Shown here: piece after piece, positions 46,699 through 55,898 of the stretch
Position numbering within the stretch: the first letter of the stretch is position 1
Layout: each line of letters begins with the position of its first letter
Source of the DNA: Geothrix campi
GTDB lineage: Bacteria; Acidobacteriota; Holophagae; Holophagales; Holophagaceae
Assembly: GCF_024609265.1 (NCBI RefSeq)
Contig: NZ_JANHMP010000003.1
Location: 423,497 to 487,496, forward strand
Direction of reading: 5' to 3'
DNA length: 64,000 nucleotides
Program-made: the position numbers and the translations under genes
The notes under the pieces: generated by a model
Database searches by the model: none
Told to the model about the DNA's origin: nothing
What the model saw: only the letters and a program-made list of their open reading frames with translations

Positions 46699-47540
46699 GA
46701 TGCCTCCAAGGGGTGGGCCTCGAAGAAGGCCCAGATGAGGTGGGAGGCGGAGAGATCCTTCGCGGGGAGATCCGCATCCGGCGCATAGCGCCGCCCGCCG
46801 GGCCAGGCGTGGCCCATGCCCCGCACCGTCCAGAAGCCCACCTCGCAGCCTCCGCCCGACCACAGGTCCAGGGTGTGCGCCTCGAGGGCATCCCGGAAGG
46901 GGCCCTCTGAACAACCCATGAGGGCGGCCCATCGGGCCACGCCCTCGGGCGCCGGCAGGGCCGGGACCGGGCGCCCCCGGGAGCCCACACCGCCGCCGTA
47001 GGGAATGTGCTGGTCCTCCGTGCCGTGGAAGCTGAGGGTGGGCACGGGCCGGGCCGGAGCCGGGCCCCAGACCGGCGCCCCGGCGACGGTCGCGATGGCG
47101 GCCACCCAGGGCGCCTCCAGGGCCAGCCGGTAGGCCATGCGGGCCCCGTTGGAGAAGCCCGCCACGAAGACGCGCCGGGGGTCCACTGGGGCGTGGCGGC
47201 GCACCCGCTCCACGGCCGCCGTCAGGAAGGCCACGTCGTCGGTGCCGGTGTGTCTGGCGCAGCCCAGGCCCGGCCCCACGTTCCAGGCGGCCCCCCGGGC
47301 CGGATCCTCCGTGCCCGCCTCACCCAGAGCCTGGGGGTAGGCCACCCGGAAGCCCCGCTCATCCGCCAGGCGGCTCAGACCCGAGAAGGCGGCCATGAGG
47401 CGGCCCGTGCCGCCGGTGCCATGGAGGGCCAGCACCAGGGGCAGCTCGCGCCCCGGAGATCCTGGAGGATCGTGGACCAGGATCCCCCTGGGCCCGCCCT
47501 CCCCTTCGAGCTTCAGCTGGTGGCTCCGGCCCTGCTGCAA
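46695..47540 (-). CDS. PHB-depolymerase-type esterase
   Basis: 281-residue alpha/beta hydrolase, similar to PHB depolymerase and feruloyl esterases. The oxyanion/HG motif is LALHGTGGTG, the nucleophile elbow GFSNG, with Asp in HGTEDQHIPYGGG and His in VRGMGHAWPGG. The start appears to be TTG at 47540, with a strong GGGGAGGGGGG stretch upstream, and no signal peptide follows, so it is probably cytoplasmic. It is coupled to the TauE/SafE permease, and divergent from the PdeM-like gene. Confidence 0.83.
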   Translation of the reverse strand: MQQGRSHQLKLEGEGGPRGILVHDPPGSPGRELPLVLALHGTGGTGRLMAAFSGLSRLADERGFRVAYPQALGEAGTEDPARGAAWNVGPGLGCARHTGTDDVAFLTAAVERVRRHAPVDPRRVFVAGFSNGARMAYRLALEAPWVAAIATVAGAPVWGPAPARPVPTLSFHGTEDQHIPYGGGVGSRGRPVPALPAPEGVARWAALMGCSEGPFRDALEAHTLDLWSGGGCEVGFWTVRGMGHAWPGGRRYAPDADLPAKDLSASHLIWAFFEAHPLEAS

Positions 47541-47600
47541 GGTCCCCCCTCCCCGGATTCTGGGCCCCCCTGTGTTCCAATGGAAGCCAGGGAGGCCTCG

Positions 47601-48371
47601 GTGCAGGTTCAGCTCAACCAGGATGTGGTGCTCGACAGCCGGCGGGCCGTGTGGCTGCCCCGGCAGAAGACGCTGGTCCTGGCGGACCTCTTCTTCGGCA
47701 TGGGGGCCGCCCGCCGCCGCCGTCCGGACCCTCTGCCCCCCCCGCAGCAGACGGAGATCTGGGAGCGGGTGTTCAGCCTCATCGACGACTACGCCCCCGC
47801 CCAGATCGCCCTGCTGGGCGATCTCAAGCCCAGCCAGGGCACCGTGGAAGGCGACGAGGCCGACGAGCTGCGCACCATCTTCCGCAAGCTCAAGGGAGGC
47901 GGACGGCAGGTGGTGCAGGTGGTGGGCCACCCGGACCGCAGCATGGGCCCCGCCCTGGAAGGCACCGGCATCGAGCCCGTGGAGCAACACCGGGTGGGCC
48001 CCTTCACCCTGATGCACCGCCGCCGCATTTTCGTCTATCCCCGCCACGACTCGCCCCAGGGCTTCTGGATCAACGGTGGCGTCCATCCCCTCTTTGCCGT
48101 GCCCAATCCCGGCCCGGCGGCGGAGGCGGACTGGATGCGGCTCCCCGCCTTCCTCTACACGGGCTTCGCCCTGGTGATGCCGCCCTTCGTGAGCTATGCC
48201 CAGGGCTTCGAGGTCATCCAGGCCGAGCGTCTGCCCCGCCAGGCGCGGGCCTGGAAACTGCTGGCGGACCGCCTGAGCCCCCTGGAACTGGCGGAGCTCC
48301 CCCCGGCCCCCGAACACCTGCGCACCCTCACCCGCCCTCCCCGCAAGGGCGCTCCCAAGAGCGGGGAATAG
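47601..48371 (+). CDS. PdeM-like phosphoesterase with degenerate metal site
   Basis: 256-residue protein with the fold of ligase-associated DNA-damage phosphoesterase PdeM. The core blocks can be traced, but metal ligands are changed: ADLFFGM where ADLHLGK is usual, LLGDLKPS in place of LGDxxH, and VGHPDRS in place of GNHD. The family activity (a metal-dependent phosphodiesterase) may therefore be lost. The GTG at 47601 has GGAGG upstream; an in-frame ATG at 47580 lacks a ribosome site. No DNA ligase or partner helicase is adjacent. Confidence 0.68.
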   Translation: MQVQLNQDVVLDSRRAVWLPRQKTLVLADLFFGMGAARRRRPDPLPPPQQTEIWERVFSLIDDYAPAQIALLGDLKPSQGTVEGDEADELRTIFRKLKGGGRQVVQVVGHPDRSMGPALEGTGIEPVEQHRVGPFTLMHRRRIFVYPRHDSPQGFWINGGVHPLFAVPNPGPAAEADWMRLPAFLYTGFALVMPPFVSYAQGFEVIQAERLPRQARAWKLLADRLSPLELAELPPAPEHLRTLTRPPRKGAPKSGE

Positions 48372-48378
48372 CGGCGGG

Positions 48379-48861
48379 CTACTTCTTCTTCGCTTTGGGC
48401 ATGGGGGCTCCGCCACGAAGGCTGCGGCCATCGTCCAGGACCAGTTCCCAGCCCAGCCGGTCGCCCTTCTTGAGGCCGATGCGCTTGAAGGTGCCCGCGG
48501 CAAACTCGATGAAATGCCGCGCGGAGACATGTCCCCCGTAGGTCGGGCAGTCATCGCCGCGCATGGGACTGCACGGAGGCACACGTTCGGCCGTTTCCAC
48601 CACGCGGCCGTCGGCGTCCACCCAGGCCACGTCCAGGGCGATGAGGCAGTTCTTCATCCAGATGGCGTGGTCGCCGTCCTCGCCGTAGACGAAGAACATG
48701 CAGCGATCCTTGGCTAGGCTCTGGCGGTACATCAGGCCCTTCGCCTTCTCCTGATCCGTGGCCGCCACCTCGGCCATGAAGGCCGTCTGCTTGAAGGCCA
48801 CGGTACCCCCGCCGCCCGCCAGCAGGGGCAGGGACAGCAGGGCGGCGAACAGCAGGCGCAT
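48379..48861 (-). CDS. Exported DUF192 protein
   Basis: 160 residues with signal peptide MRLLFAALLSLPLLAGGGG. Conserved DUF192 blocks are present: GLMYRQSLAKDRCMFFVYGEDG, IWMKNCLIALDVAWVDADGRVV, and ERVPPCSPMRGDDCPTYGG with paired Cys, followed by HFIEFAAGTFKRIGLKKGDRL. AGGAG precedes the start. Function is unknown. It converges with the PdeM-like gene at 7 bp. Confidence 0.88.
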   Translation of the reverse strand: MRLLFAALLSLPLLAGGGGTVAFKQTAFMAEVAATDQEKAKGLMYRQSLAKDRCMFFVYGEDGDHAIWMKNCLIALDVAWVDADGRVVETAERVPPCSPMRGDDCPTYGGHVSARHFIEFAAGTFKRIGLKKGDRLGWELVLDDGRSLRGGAPMPKAKKK

Positions 48862-48959
48862 GGGAACTCCTTGAAGCTCATTATCCAATGAAGTGTCCGG
48901 TGGCGCGCAAAAGCTCCCGGAGCCCATGATACCCCGGCCTCCACCGGCTTCTGCCCGGG

Positions 48960-50174
48960 TCAGCCGGCGGCTCCGCCGAGCCAGTCCGCGATGCGCGCCA
49001 CATCCGCCTCCGTGTGGAAACCATGGAAGGCCACCCGCAGGTAGCCCTCGCGCACGGAGGCGAAGATGCCCTGGCGGAAGCCTGCCTTCAGCACGGCCTC
49101 CAGGCGCCCGGCTCCGCCCCCCTCGTGGTGGAGGGCCAGGAAGGAGCCCAGCCGGCCCGCCTCCAGCAGACCCTGCAGCCGGTCGCATTCCCCGGCCCAG
49201 GCCGAGGGCTTCAGGGCCTCCAGGAGCCGGGCCTGCAGCGTGGCGACATGGGCGGCGATGGCCGGGACCCCCGCCCCGTTGATCAGGCGGAGGGACTCCA
49301 GGAGGGCCGAGGCCTGCAGCAGGTTCGGCCCGCCCGGCTCCAGTGCCCGGCCGTCCGGCAGCCACGCCCGGGCGAAATCCGTGGACGGCCGCGAGAAGTC
49401 CGTGGCCTGCTCCACCGACAACCAGGTGCCGGAGGGCGCCAGGGCCTGCCTGAACCCTTCGTCCGTCCAGAGGAAGCCCATGCCCTGGGGCGCCAGCAGG
49501 CCCTTGTGGCCGCCGGAGGCGAAGGCGGAGAGGCCCGCAAGGTCCACGGGCACCGTGCCTGCCGCCTGGATGCCGTCCACCACCAGGTGGACCCCACGCT
49601 CACGGCAGGCGTTCCCGAGGCGCTGAAGGTCCAGCTTCAGGCCATCCTGGAACCGCACCCAGGAGAGTGCCAGGATGCGGGTGCGGGGGCCGAGGGCCGC
49701 GATGAGCCGGGCCTCGGGGTCCGCATCGGCCCTGGGCGGCCGGCTCGACCAGGCGTCCGCTCCGGACTGGTGCCCTTCCCAGAGAGGAACCTCGCGGAAG
49801 GCCACACCTCGCGCCTTCAGGGCCAGCCAGGGCCAGGCGTTGGAGGGGAACTCCCCCAGGGGCGCCAGCACCTCGTCGCCCGGTAGCCATGGAAAACCCT
49901 GCGCCACGGTAACGAGTCCCGTGGAGGTGCTGGGACTCAGGCTGATGTCTTCGGGGCGGCCGCCCAGCAGGGCCGCGGCCTCCGCACGGACCGCCGCGGG
50001 GATCCCCTGGAAGTCCTCCTGCCAGCGCACTTCCCAGGGCCGCAGCTCCTTGTGCATGAAGGCTCTCACCACGCGCAGGGTGGCTCGGGGCACCGGCCCC
50101 TCGGAGCAGTGCATGACCCAGAGATGCTCCCGATCGAGGTGGAACAGGGCGGGATTGAGGGGAGGCGCGCTCAT
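48960..50174 (-). CDS. Class V PLP-dependent aminotransferase
   Basis: 404-residue cysteine-desulfurase/aminotransferase-V-fold enzyme. The PLP lysine is in SGGHKGLLAPQGMGFLW, and the phosphate-binding region is SLSPSTSTGLVTVAQG. Substrate could be a sulfur-containing or other amino acid; assignment as cysteine desulfurase is not certain since no SUF/ISC genes are adjacent. The ATG at 50174 overlaps the thyX stop by 4 bases (ATGA), so the two are coupled. Confidence 0.86.
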   Translation of the reverse strand: MSAPPLNPALFHLDREHLWVMHCSEGPVPRATLRVVRAFMHKELRPWEVRWQEDFQGIPAAVRAEAAALLGGRPEDISLSPSTSTGLVTVAQGFPWLPGDEVLAPLGEFPSNAWPWLALKARGVAFREVPLWEGHQSGADAWSSRPPRADADPEARLIAALGPRTRILALSWVRFQDGLKLDLQRLGNACRERGVHLVVDGIQAAGTVPVDLAGLSAFASGGHKGLLAPQGMGFLWTDEGFRQALAPSGTWLSVEQATDFSRPSTDFARAWLPDGRALEPGGPNLLQASALLESLRLINGAGVPAIAAHVATLQARLLEALKPSAWAGECDRLQGLLEAGRLGSFLALHHEGGGAGRLEAVLKAGFRQGIFASVREGYLRVAFHGFHTEADVARIADWLGGAAG

Positions 50175-50851
50175 CCCTTCCCGGAGCTCAGCAGGGCCTT
50201 GAGGCCCACGGGATAGATCGGCTCCACCACGGATCGCACGGCGGCGGCGTACTGCTGGATCTCCCACTGGGCGTGGCTGTCCGTCCGCAGGCGGATGAAG
50301 TGGGCCACGGCCTGGAGGCTCACGGTCCAGTAGACCTCGGAGTAGAGTCCCACGGGCAGCACGCAGCGGGCCTGCTCGCGGCAGACGCCCAGCGAGAGTA
50401 GCTCCTTGTAGTGGGCCACGGCCCCCCGGCAGCTTTCCAGGTAGCTCGCCATGGCCCGGGCGCGGTTCGCCTCGTCGATCTCCCCCTCGCTGCCCTGCTT
50501 ATTGACCTTGGCCTGCTTCCGGAAGGCCGCGGGCACGAAGAACTCGTCCTCGGGGAACTCCACGTAGCGGCCGCTGATCTCGTTGAACTCCGAGCCGATG
50601 CGGTGCTTCATCCATTGGCGGAATACGAAGATGGGCGCCTTCACGTGCAGCGTCAGCGCCGTGTGCCGGAAGGGCGAGGTGTGCTCATGCTCCGCCAGGT
50701 AGCCGATCAGCTTGGCATCGCCCTCCTCGAAGGCCTCCTTCCGCTTGCCGAAGGACACCCGCGCGGCGTTCACCACGGACAAGTCCGACCCCATGTGGTC
50801 GATGAGGCGGACGAAACCTTTGTCGAGGACTCGAATTTCTGGGCTGGCCAT
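50171..50851 (-). CDS. thyX: FAD-dependent thymidylate synthase ThyX
   Basis: 226-residue flavin-dependent thymidylate synthase, the alternative to ThyA, using NADPH and methylene-THF. The family motif RHRxxSxNExSxRY is visible as KHRIGSEFNEISGRY, with Lys in place of the first Arg. ExxHTSPFRH and CREQARCVLPVGLYSEVYW are also present. It starts with MASPEIRVLDKGF. The partner downstream is a class V aminotransferase. Confidence 0.95.
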   Translation of the reverse strand: MASPEIRVLDKGFVRLIDHMGSDLSVVNAARVSFGKRKEAFEEGDAKLIGYLAEHEHTSPFRHTALTLHVKAPIFVFRQWMKHRIGSEFNEISGRYVEFPEDEFFVPAAFRKQAKVNKQGSEGEIDEANRARAMASYLESCRGAVAHYKELLSLGVCREQARCVLPVGLYSEVYWTVSLQAVAHFIRLRTDSHAQWEIQQYAAAVRSVVEPIYPVGLKALLSSGKG

Positions 50852-50987
50852 TCAGCTTCACTCCGCAATCCGGACAGTGTAGCCGTCCTCGCCGACGGCC
50901 CAGGCGGTCCCACTTCCACGCGCGGTTAAATTCCATCCACGTTGGCCCCGGTGGCGTTATGCTTCGATGTTTCCCGCGAGGTCAACA

Positions 50988-52988
50988 ATGAAAGGCCACC
51001 CCTGGTTCTTCAGAGCCGGCATTCTTGCCGCCACCTTGGCGCTGGCCCACTGCGGCGGCGGAGGGTCAGGTGGATCGAGCGCGCCAGCGGCCCCCGTGCA
51101 GGACGCTCCCACGTCCCTGGCCGTGGCCCTCAACCAACCTCCGGCCAGCTTCCACCTGACCTGGACCCGGCCTGCGACAGCCTTCGACGGGTACGAATTC
51201 GAATGCCGACTGGATGCTGGTACCTACGCCAAAATCCACGACGGGCTGATTCCGAACACCTGGGTCGAGGCCTACTACAACGCCGGCTCCAGCCTGACCG
51301 AACTAGCGTCCCTCTCCTTCAGGGCCAGGGTCATGCGGGAGGGGGTGCCCTCCGCCTACAGCAATGAGGCGAGCATCCGGACCGGCCTCCTGCCGCCCTA
51401 TATGAACTATCCCTATGCCTCTGGAACCGGGGTCGGCGTCTCCTGGACCAACAACAGCAAGGTGGCCGACACCCTCAAGCTCGAACGTGGGGTCGGGAAT
51501 GGCGGAAGCACCACCTGGACGGTCATCCTGAACGTGCCCTTCGGAACCACTTCATGGCTCGACCGGAACACCCCGGAGGGCGCCTCCTGCTCCTACCGTG
51601 TGACCTACAGCAAGGGCCAGGATTCGGCCCAGGCCACATCCTCGCCGGTGACCACTCTCATGGTCGCCCCCACCCAGCTCACGGCCACGCCCCTGGTGGA
51701 GGGGGTCACGCTCTCCTGGCAGAACCCCAGCAAGGTGGCCACGGATGTCGCCGTCATGCGGGCCACGGGATTGGATTCCTATGCGTCCTATCAGCAGGTC
51801 GCGCTCCTTCCGGTTGGAACCCAGACCTACACCGACTCTCAGCTCGCCACGGGCTACTACACCTACCGCCTGGAGAACCGGAAGACGGGGGCCAGCACCG
51901 CCTTTTCAGATCCGGTGCAGGTCGTCACCCTCCCGCCGCAGAACGGGGCGTCGGTCGCCCCCATGATCCTGACCCTACCCCAAGCGGACATCATCCGTCG
52001 CAGCAGCCAGGGCGCGTGGTTCCTTTCCGGTTCGTACTCCTACAACGTCGCGGTCCGGGAGCCTTCGGGCACGGGCTGGGTCGACTATGTGCCCAGCAAC
52101 GCCCAGTCGTGGGCCTCTCCCTACTTCCTGCTGGACAGTCAGGACAGGCCCCACTTGGTCTACACGCGTCCCGTAGTCCAGGGGGCCCCGGAAGTCGCCC
52201 TCATGCACGCCTGGAGGGGCGCGGCGGGTTGGCAGTCCGAGGAGATCGCCCGCCGGACCCTCTACTCTTCTTCCGCCATGGGCGGCTATACCTTCGCCTT
52301 GGATGCGGGCGACCGGCTGCATGTCCTCTGGCTGAACTCGGGCGGAAATGCCTCCGACCTGGAATACGCCACCAAGGACAACGGCGGAACCTGGGTCCCC
52401 GAAGCCCCGGTCACCTTCACCACCCAATCCAGCCTTGGGACCTACCGGCTAGTCCTGGACCCCACAGGCCAGCCGCATGTCCTGGTGGGGGCTTGGCAGG
52501 AACTCTTCCACCTCACCCGTGCCGCCGGCACTTGGAGTTCGGAATCCATTCAAGCCCCGGGGGTCAGCGTCGGCTGGTACGATTTCCTGGGCGGCGTGGC
52601 CGCGGGGCCTGACTCCATCATGGTCCTTGCAAGCAGGGCCCACCAACCCTACGACGGGAGCTACGACCTGATGGTGTACCGGAAAAAGGCCGGCACCTGG
52701 CTGCCCGAAGAGATCGCCCTGACCACGTCCGGCTATTCATCCTTCAACGGGACCCTTGCGGCCAGCAATGACGGCACCCGCTTCGGGCTCTACTACCAGA
52801 CCAACGGTGGCGCCATGCTGCGCGTATGGACAGATGGCATCTGGGCCTCCACCTTGGTCGGACCCAACAACTATGGCACGCCACTTCTCGGGTTCGGCGC
52901 GGCCAACAAGCTCTACCTCCTGGTGCATGCAGGCTGGGGCAGCAGTTCAAACACCTACCCCTTCGTCCTCTACCAGGAACAGCCCTGA
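50988..52988 (+). CDS. Large Fn3-like and beta-propeller lipoprotein
   Basis: 666 residues with a lipobox LALAHC; Cys20 is the lipidated residue and is followed by a glycine-rich spacer (GGGGSGGSS). Residues about 40-320 are tandem fibronectin-III-like modules (SLAVALNQPPASFHLTWTRP, ATPLVEGVTLSWQNPSKVAT). The C-terminal half has YRLVLDPTGQPHVLVGAWQ-type strands like a beta-propeller. It is probably surface-exposed. The start at 50988 has GAGG upstream. It is closed by a strong terminator. Confidence 0.75.
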   Translation: MKGHPWFFRAGILAATLALAHCGGGGSGGSSAPAAPVQDAPTSLAVALNQPPASFHLTWTRPATAFDGYEFECRLDAGTYAKIHDGLIPNTWVEAYYNAGSSLTELASLSFRARVMREGVPSAYSNEASIRTGLLPPYMNYPYASGTGVGVSWTNNSKVADTLKLERGVGNGGSTTWTVILNVPFGTTSWLDRNTPEGASCSYRVTYSKGQDSAQATSSPVTTLMVAPTQLTATPLVEGVTLSWQNPSKVATDVAVMRATGLDSYASYQQVALLPVGTQTYTDSQLATGYYTYRLENRKTGASTAFSDPVQVVTLPPQNGASVAPMILTLPQADIIRRSSQGAWFLSGSYSYNVAVREPSGTGWVDYVPSNAQSWASPYFLLDSQDRPHLVYTRPVVQGAPEVALMHAWRGAAGWQSEEIARRTLYSSSAMGGYTFALDAGDRLHVLWLNSGGNASDLEYATKDNGGTWVPEAPVTFTTQSSLGTYRLVLDPTGQPHVLVGAWQELFHLTRAAGTWSSESIQAPGVSVGWYDFLGGVAAGPDSIMVLASRAHQPYDGSYDLMVYRKKAGTWLPEEIALTTSGYSSFNGTLAASNDGTRFGLYYQTNGGAMLRVWTDGIWASTLVGPNNYGTPLLGFGAANKLYLLVHAGWGSSSNTYPFVLYQEQP

Positions 52989-53004
52989 TCCGAAGGGTTC
53001 GATC

Positions 53005-53040
53005 CCGAAGGGCCCGGGAAACCGGGCCCTTCGGCTTTCT
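53005..53040 (+). terminator. Strong intrinsic terminator after the lipoprotein
   Basis: A perfect 13-bp stem (CCGAAGGGCCCGG with CCGGGCCCTTCGG) closes on a GAAA tetraloop and is followed by CTTTCT. Stable GNRA-capped hairpins of this kind are good terminators. Confidence 0.85.
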
Positions 53041-53230
53041 GCGCAGCCATGGGAGAATGAACCCTCGGCCCCGTGAAACCGCCGGTTGACTTGCACCAGC
53101 CAGGAGGTGCGGGCTCTTTCCCCGGAGACACGGATACAGTTCTTCTTCGCCCCTCAGGGCTCAGAGCCGTAAGCCACTGGCTCCTTCACCAGCCTGTCTC
53201 GCATTCAGCCATCCTCTTCCGGAGTCATCC

Positions 53231-53878
53231 ATGCAGTTTTTTATCGACACCGCCAACATCGACGAGATCAAGCGCATCAACGCCTTGGGAGTGCTGGACG
53301 GGGTGACCACCAACCCCAGCCTCATCGCCAAGGAGACGGGCAAGCCCTTCGAGCAGATCATCGCGGAGATCTGCGGCATCGTGGACGGCCCCATCAGCGC
53401 CGAGGTCATCGGCCTGGAGGCCCCCGGCATGATCGAGGAGGGCCGCCGCCTTTCGAAGATCCACAAGAACGTCGTGGTGAAGTTGCCCCTGATCGCTGAG
53501 GGCCTCAAGGCCTGCAAGGCGCTCTCATCCGAGGGCATCCACACCAACGTGACCCTCTGCTTCAGCGCGACCCAGGCCCTCATGGCCGCCAAGGCCGGCG
53601 CCACCTACGTCTCCCCCTTCGTGGGCCGCCTGGACGACATCAACCTGGACGGCATGGAGCTCATCCGGGAGATCGTGGCCATCTTCGACAACTACGGCTT
53701 CGACACCCAGTGCCTGGCCGCCAGCATCCGCCAGCCCCGCCACGTCACCGACGCGGCCCTGGCAGGCGCCCACGTGGCCACCATCCCCACCAAGGTCTTC
53801 GATCAGATGCTGAAGCACCCCCTCACGGACAAGGGCGTGGAAGGCTTCCTCGCTGATTGGAAAAAGAGCGGGCGATGA
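53231..53878 (+). CDS. Fructose-6-phosphate-aldolase/transaldolase-like protein
   Basis: 215-residue class I aldolase of the FSA/TalC family. The Schiff-base Lys84 lies in NVVVKLPLI. Other family motifs are [24 protein letters not shown] and FVGRLDDIN. Members are either fructose-6-phosphate aldolases or short transaldolases; sequence length alone does not decide. With RpiB elsewhere in the window, a pentose-phosphate role is plausible. It overlaps the HIT protein gene by 4 bases (ATGA). Confidence 0.92.
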   Translation: MQFFIDTANIDEIKRINALGVLDGVTTNPSLIAKETGKPFEQIIAEICGIVDGPISAEVIGLEAPGMIEEGRRLSKIHKNVVVKLPLIAEGLKACKALSSEGIHTNVTLCFSATQALMAAKAGATYVSPFVGRLDDINLDGMELIREIVAIFDNYGFDTQCLAASIRQPRHVTDAALAGAHVATIPTKVFDQMLKHPLTDKGVEGFLADWKKSGR

Positions 53879-54375
53879 TCCGCCCCAACCGGCTGGCCAT
53901 CGCCGCCCTCCTGGCGCTGGGCGCCACCGCACTGCTGGCCCAGGCGCCCCCCGTGCCTGCCGCCACCCTGGCGGTCGCCGCCCCGGTCGTGGTGGCCACT
54001 CCTGCCCCGCACCCCGACTGCGTCTTCTGCCGCATCGTAGCGGGCACGGCCCCATCGCGGAAGGTGTACGAGAACCAGTACGTGCTGGCCTTCTGGGACA
54101 TCCGGCCCCGGGCGAAGGTCCACCTGCTTGTGATCCCCAAGCAGCACGTGGCCAGCCTCAAGGAACTGGATGATCTGTCCGTGGAAACCCGGGCGGCCCT
54201 GCTCAGCGCCTGCGTGAAGGTGGCCAAGGACCAGGGCATCCTCGAGGACGGCTTCCGGCTCATCTCGAATTCGGGCACCAACGCCAGCCAGAGCGTCTTC
54301 CACCTCCACTTCCATGTGGTGGGCGGGGAGCGGCTCCGGGAAGACGCCATCACGAAGGATCCGGTCGGCCGCTGA
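53875..54375 (+). CDS. Exported HIT-domain protein
   Basis: 166-residue HIT-family nucleotide hydrolase or binding protein with an N-terminal hydrophobic signal segment ([23 protein letters not shown]). The HIT signature HLHFHVVGG is near the end; Cys pairs CVFCRI are close to the N-terminus of the domain, typical of the Zn-containing branch. An exported HIT protein is unusual, since most are cytoplasmic. It is coupled to the aldolase gene, so the signal peptide deserves confirmation. Confidence 0.82.
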   Translation: MIRPNRLAIAALLALGATALLAQAPPVPAATLAVAAPVVVATPAPHPDCVFCRIVAGTAPSRKVYENQYVLAFWDIRPRAKVHLLVIPKQHVASLKELDDLSVETRAALLSACVKVAKDQGILEDGFRLISNSGTNASQSVFHLHFHVVGGERLREDAITKDPVGR

Positions 54376-54458
54376 GCCCGCCCGGAAAGTTCGCCCAACC
54401 TGTAGCCAAGCCCTTGTGTCACGGGGTATTGTTCCTCCATCTGTCCTTTCCTGACCCT

Positions 54459-54472
54459 TGGGTCCGGACCCA
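54459..54472. promoter_or_regulatory. 14-bp perfect palindrome before the YajG-like gene
   Basis: TGGGTCCGGACCCA is a perfect palindrome lying 63 bp before the start at 54536, and may be an operator for the YajG-like gene and the polyene cluster. Palindromes of this kind can occur by chance in GC-rich DNA. Confidence 0.35.
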
Positions 54473-54535
54473 GGTGCGAGTCACCAGCTTGTTCGTCCCC
54501 TGGTCCGGAGCCTCGCCCTTCACCCAGGAGCCTCC

Positions 54536-55162
54536 ATGCGTCTCCGCACTCCCCTCCGTTCCCTCCTCCTCTGCGCCGGCCTGATGCCCGGGCTCCTGGC
54601 CGCCGACGGCCCCACCCTGACCACGCCCCTGGTGTGGAAGCCGACGTCGAAGCTCCTGGATTCCACGGGAACCCTCAACCTCACGCCCTTCACGGGCAAG
54701 AAGATCGTCTTCCTGCCCATCACGGACACCCGCAAGGACAAGGCCGTGATCGGCGAGAACCAGGAGAAGGCCCAGGTGCGCTACGTGAGCACCTCGGATG
54801 ATGTCCCGGCCTACCTGGCCAAGCAGATGCTCGAGCAGATGCAAGGCGTCGGCCTCCCGGTCGTGGACAAGCCCACCGCGGGCAGCCCTGTCGTCAGCTG
54901 TGAACTGGTCCGGTTTTCCGTCATCGAGACCGGCACCTACCAGGGTGAGCTGAGGCTCATCGTCCAGGTGAAGGCCGGAGAGAAGGTGGTCTGGCGGGGC
55001 ATGGTGTCGGGCAAGGCCACTCGGTTCGGCCGCTCCTACAAGCTGGAGAACTACCACGAAGTGCTCAGTGACACCGTGATGGATGTCCTCACCCGCCTCC
55101 TGTCGGACGAGGTCTTCATGAGCGTCCTGGCCGGCAAGGCCATGGTCGTGGCCATTCCCTAA
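54536..55162 (+). CDS. Exported YajG-like protein
   Basis: 208 residues with signal peptide MRLRTPLRSLLLCAGLMPGLLAADG. The pattern FLPITDTRKDKAVIGENQEK resembles the YajG family of small envelope lipoproteins, but the Cys in the leader does not lie in a clear lipobox. The C-terminal ENYHEVLSDTVMDVLTRLL is helical. It directly precedes the polyene cluster and may be part of its export machinery; that is speculative. Confidence 0.6.
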   Translation: MRLRTPLRSLLLCAGLMPGLLAADGPTLTTPLVWKPTSKLLDSTGTLNLTPFTGKKIVFLPITDTRKDKAVIGENQEKAQVRYVSTSDDVPAYLAKQMLEQMQGVGLPVVDKPTAGSPVVSCELVRFSVIETGTYQGELRLIVQVKAGEKVVWRGMVSGKATRFGRSYKLENYHEVLSDTVMDVLTRLLSDEVFMSVLAGKAMVVAIP

Positions 55163-55201
55163 GCAAACCCATTCCCGCCGCCCGGCCCCCGGGGACCACC
55201 G

Positions 55202-55894
55202 ATGCCCCACACCTTCAAGATCCCCCTCCTTAGGGCTTCGGTCTGGTCTCAGGAGGGGCCGGGCACCTCCTCTCCATTCCTGGACCGGGCCGCGGGGCCC
55301 CCGGACGTGGCCTTCCTCGACCCCCTGATCCGGCGGCGTCTCAGTCCCCTGGGTCGGGCCATGCTGCATTGCGCGCACCGGGTCACGGGCGACCTGGGGC
55401 CGATGCCCTCGGTGTTCACCTCCCGGCACGGCGAGGCGGTCCGCACTCTGCCCGTGCTGGAGGATCTGGCCGAGGGCCTTCCCCCCTCGCCCACGCAGTT
55501 CTCCATGAATGTCCACAACGCCACGGCCGGCATCTGGTCCATCGCGCGCCGGGACCCGAGCCCCTCCCTCTCGCTGGCCGCCGGCCCCGAGACCTTCGGC
55601 TGTGGGCTGGTCGAAGCCCACGCCATCCATGTCGCGAAGCCGGGAACGCCCGTGCTTCTCGTCCACGGGGATGCCCCGCTGCCCCCCCTGCTCGCCACCT
55701 TCGACGAGAATCCCCTCCCCCTCCACGCTCTGGCCCTGCTGATCGGCCTCCCCGCGGTCCACCACCTGATCCTGACCTGGTCGCCCGAAGCCCGCCCGCC
55801 GGGACCACGAGAGGGTCCCAGCGCCCTCGACTTCGAGGCACCCGGGGGGCCCTGGGCCACGGCGGATGGCGCCTGGGCCTGGCGCGTGGAGTAG
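55202..55894 (+). CDS. Beta-ketoacyl synthase chain-length factor
   Basis: 230-residue protein of the truncated ketoacyl-synthase-like family found in aryl polyene clusters. The region TQFSMNVHNATAGIWSI matches the family core, without the active-site Cys of true ketosynthases. It should pair with a catalytic ketosynthase to set chain length. It is the first gene of the eleven-gene polyene set and is 4 bp from the acyltransferase. Confidence 0.86.
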   Translation: MPHTFKIPLLRASVWSQEGPGTSSPFLDRAAGPPDVAFLDPLIRRRLSPLGRAMLHCAHRVTGDLGPMPSVFTSRHGEAVRTLPVLEDLAEGLPPSPTQFSMNVHNATAGIWSIARRDPSPSLSLAAGPETFGCGLVEAHAIHVAKPGTPVLLVHGDAPLPPLLATFDENPLPLHALALLIGLPAVHHLILTWSPEARPPGPREGPSALDFEAPGGPWATADGAWAWRVE

Positions 55895-55898
55895 CACC

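Noticed and set aside
47541-48584. N-terminal extension of the esterase to a 629-residue protein
   Set aside because: The extra part overlaps the PdeM-like gene on the other strand, and a TTG with an excellent ribosome site gives the expected esterase length.
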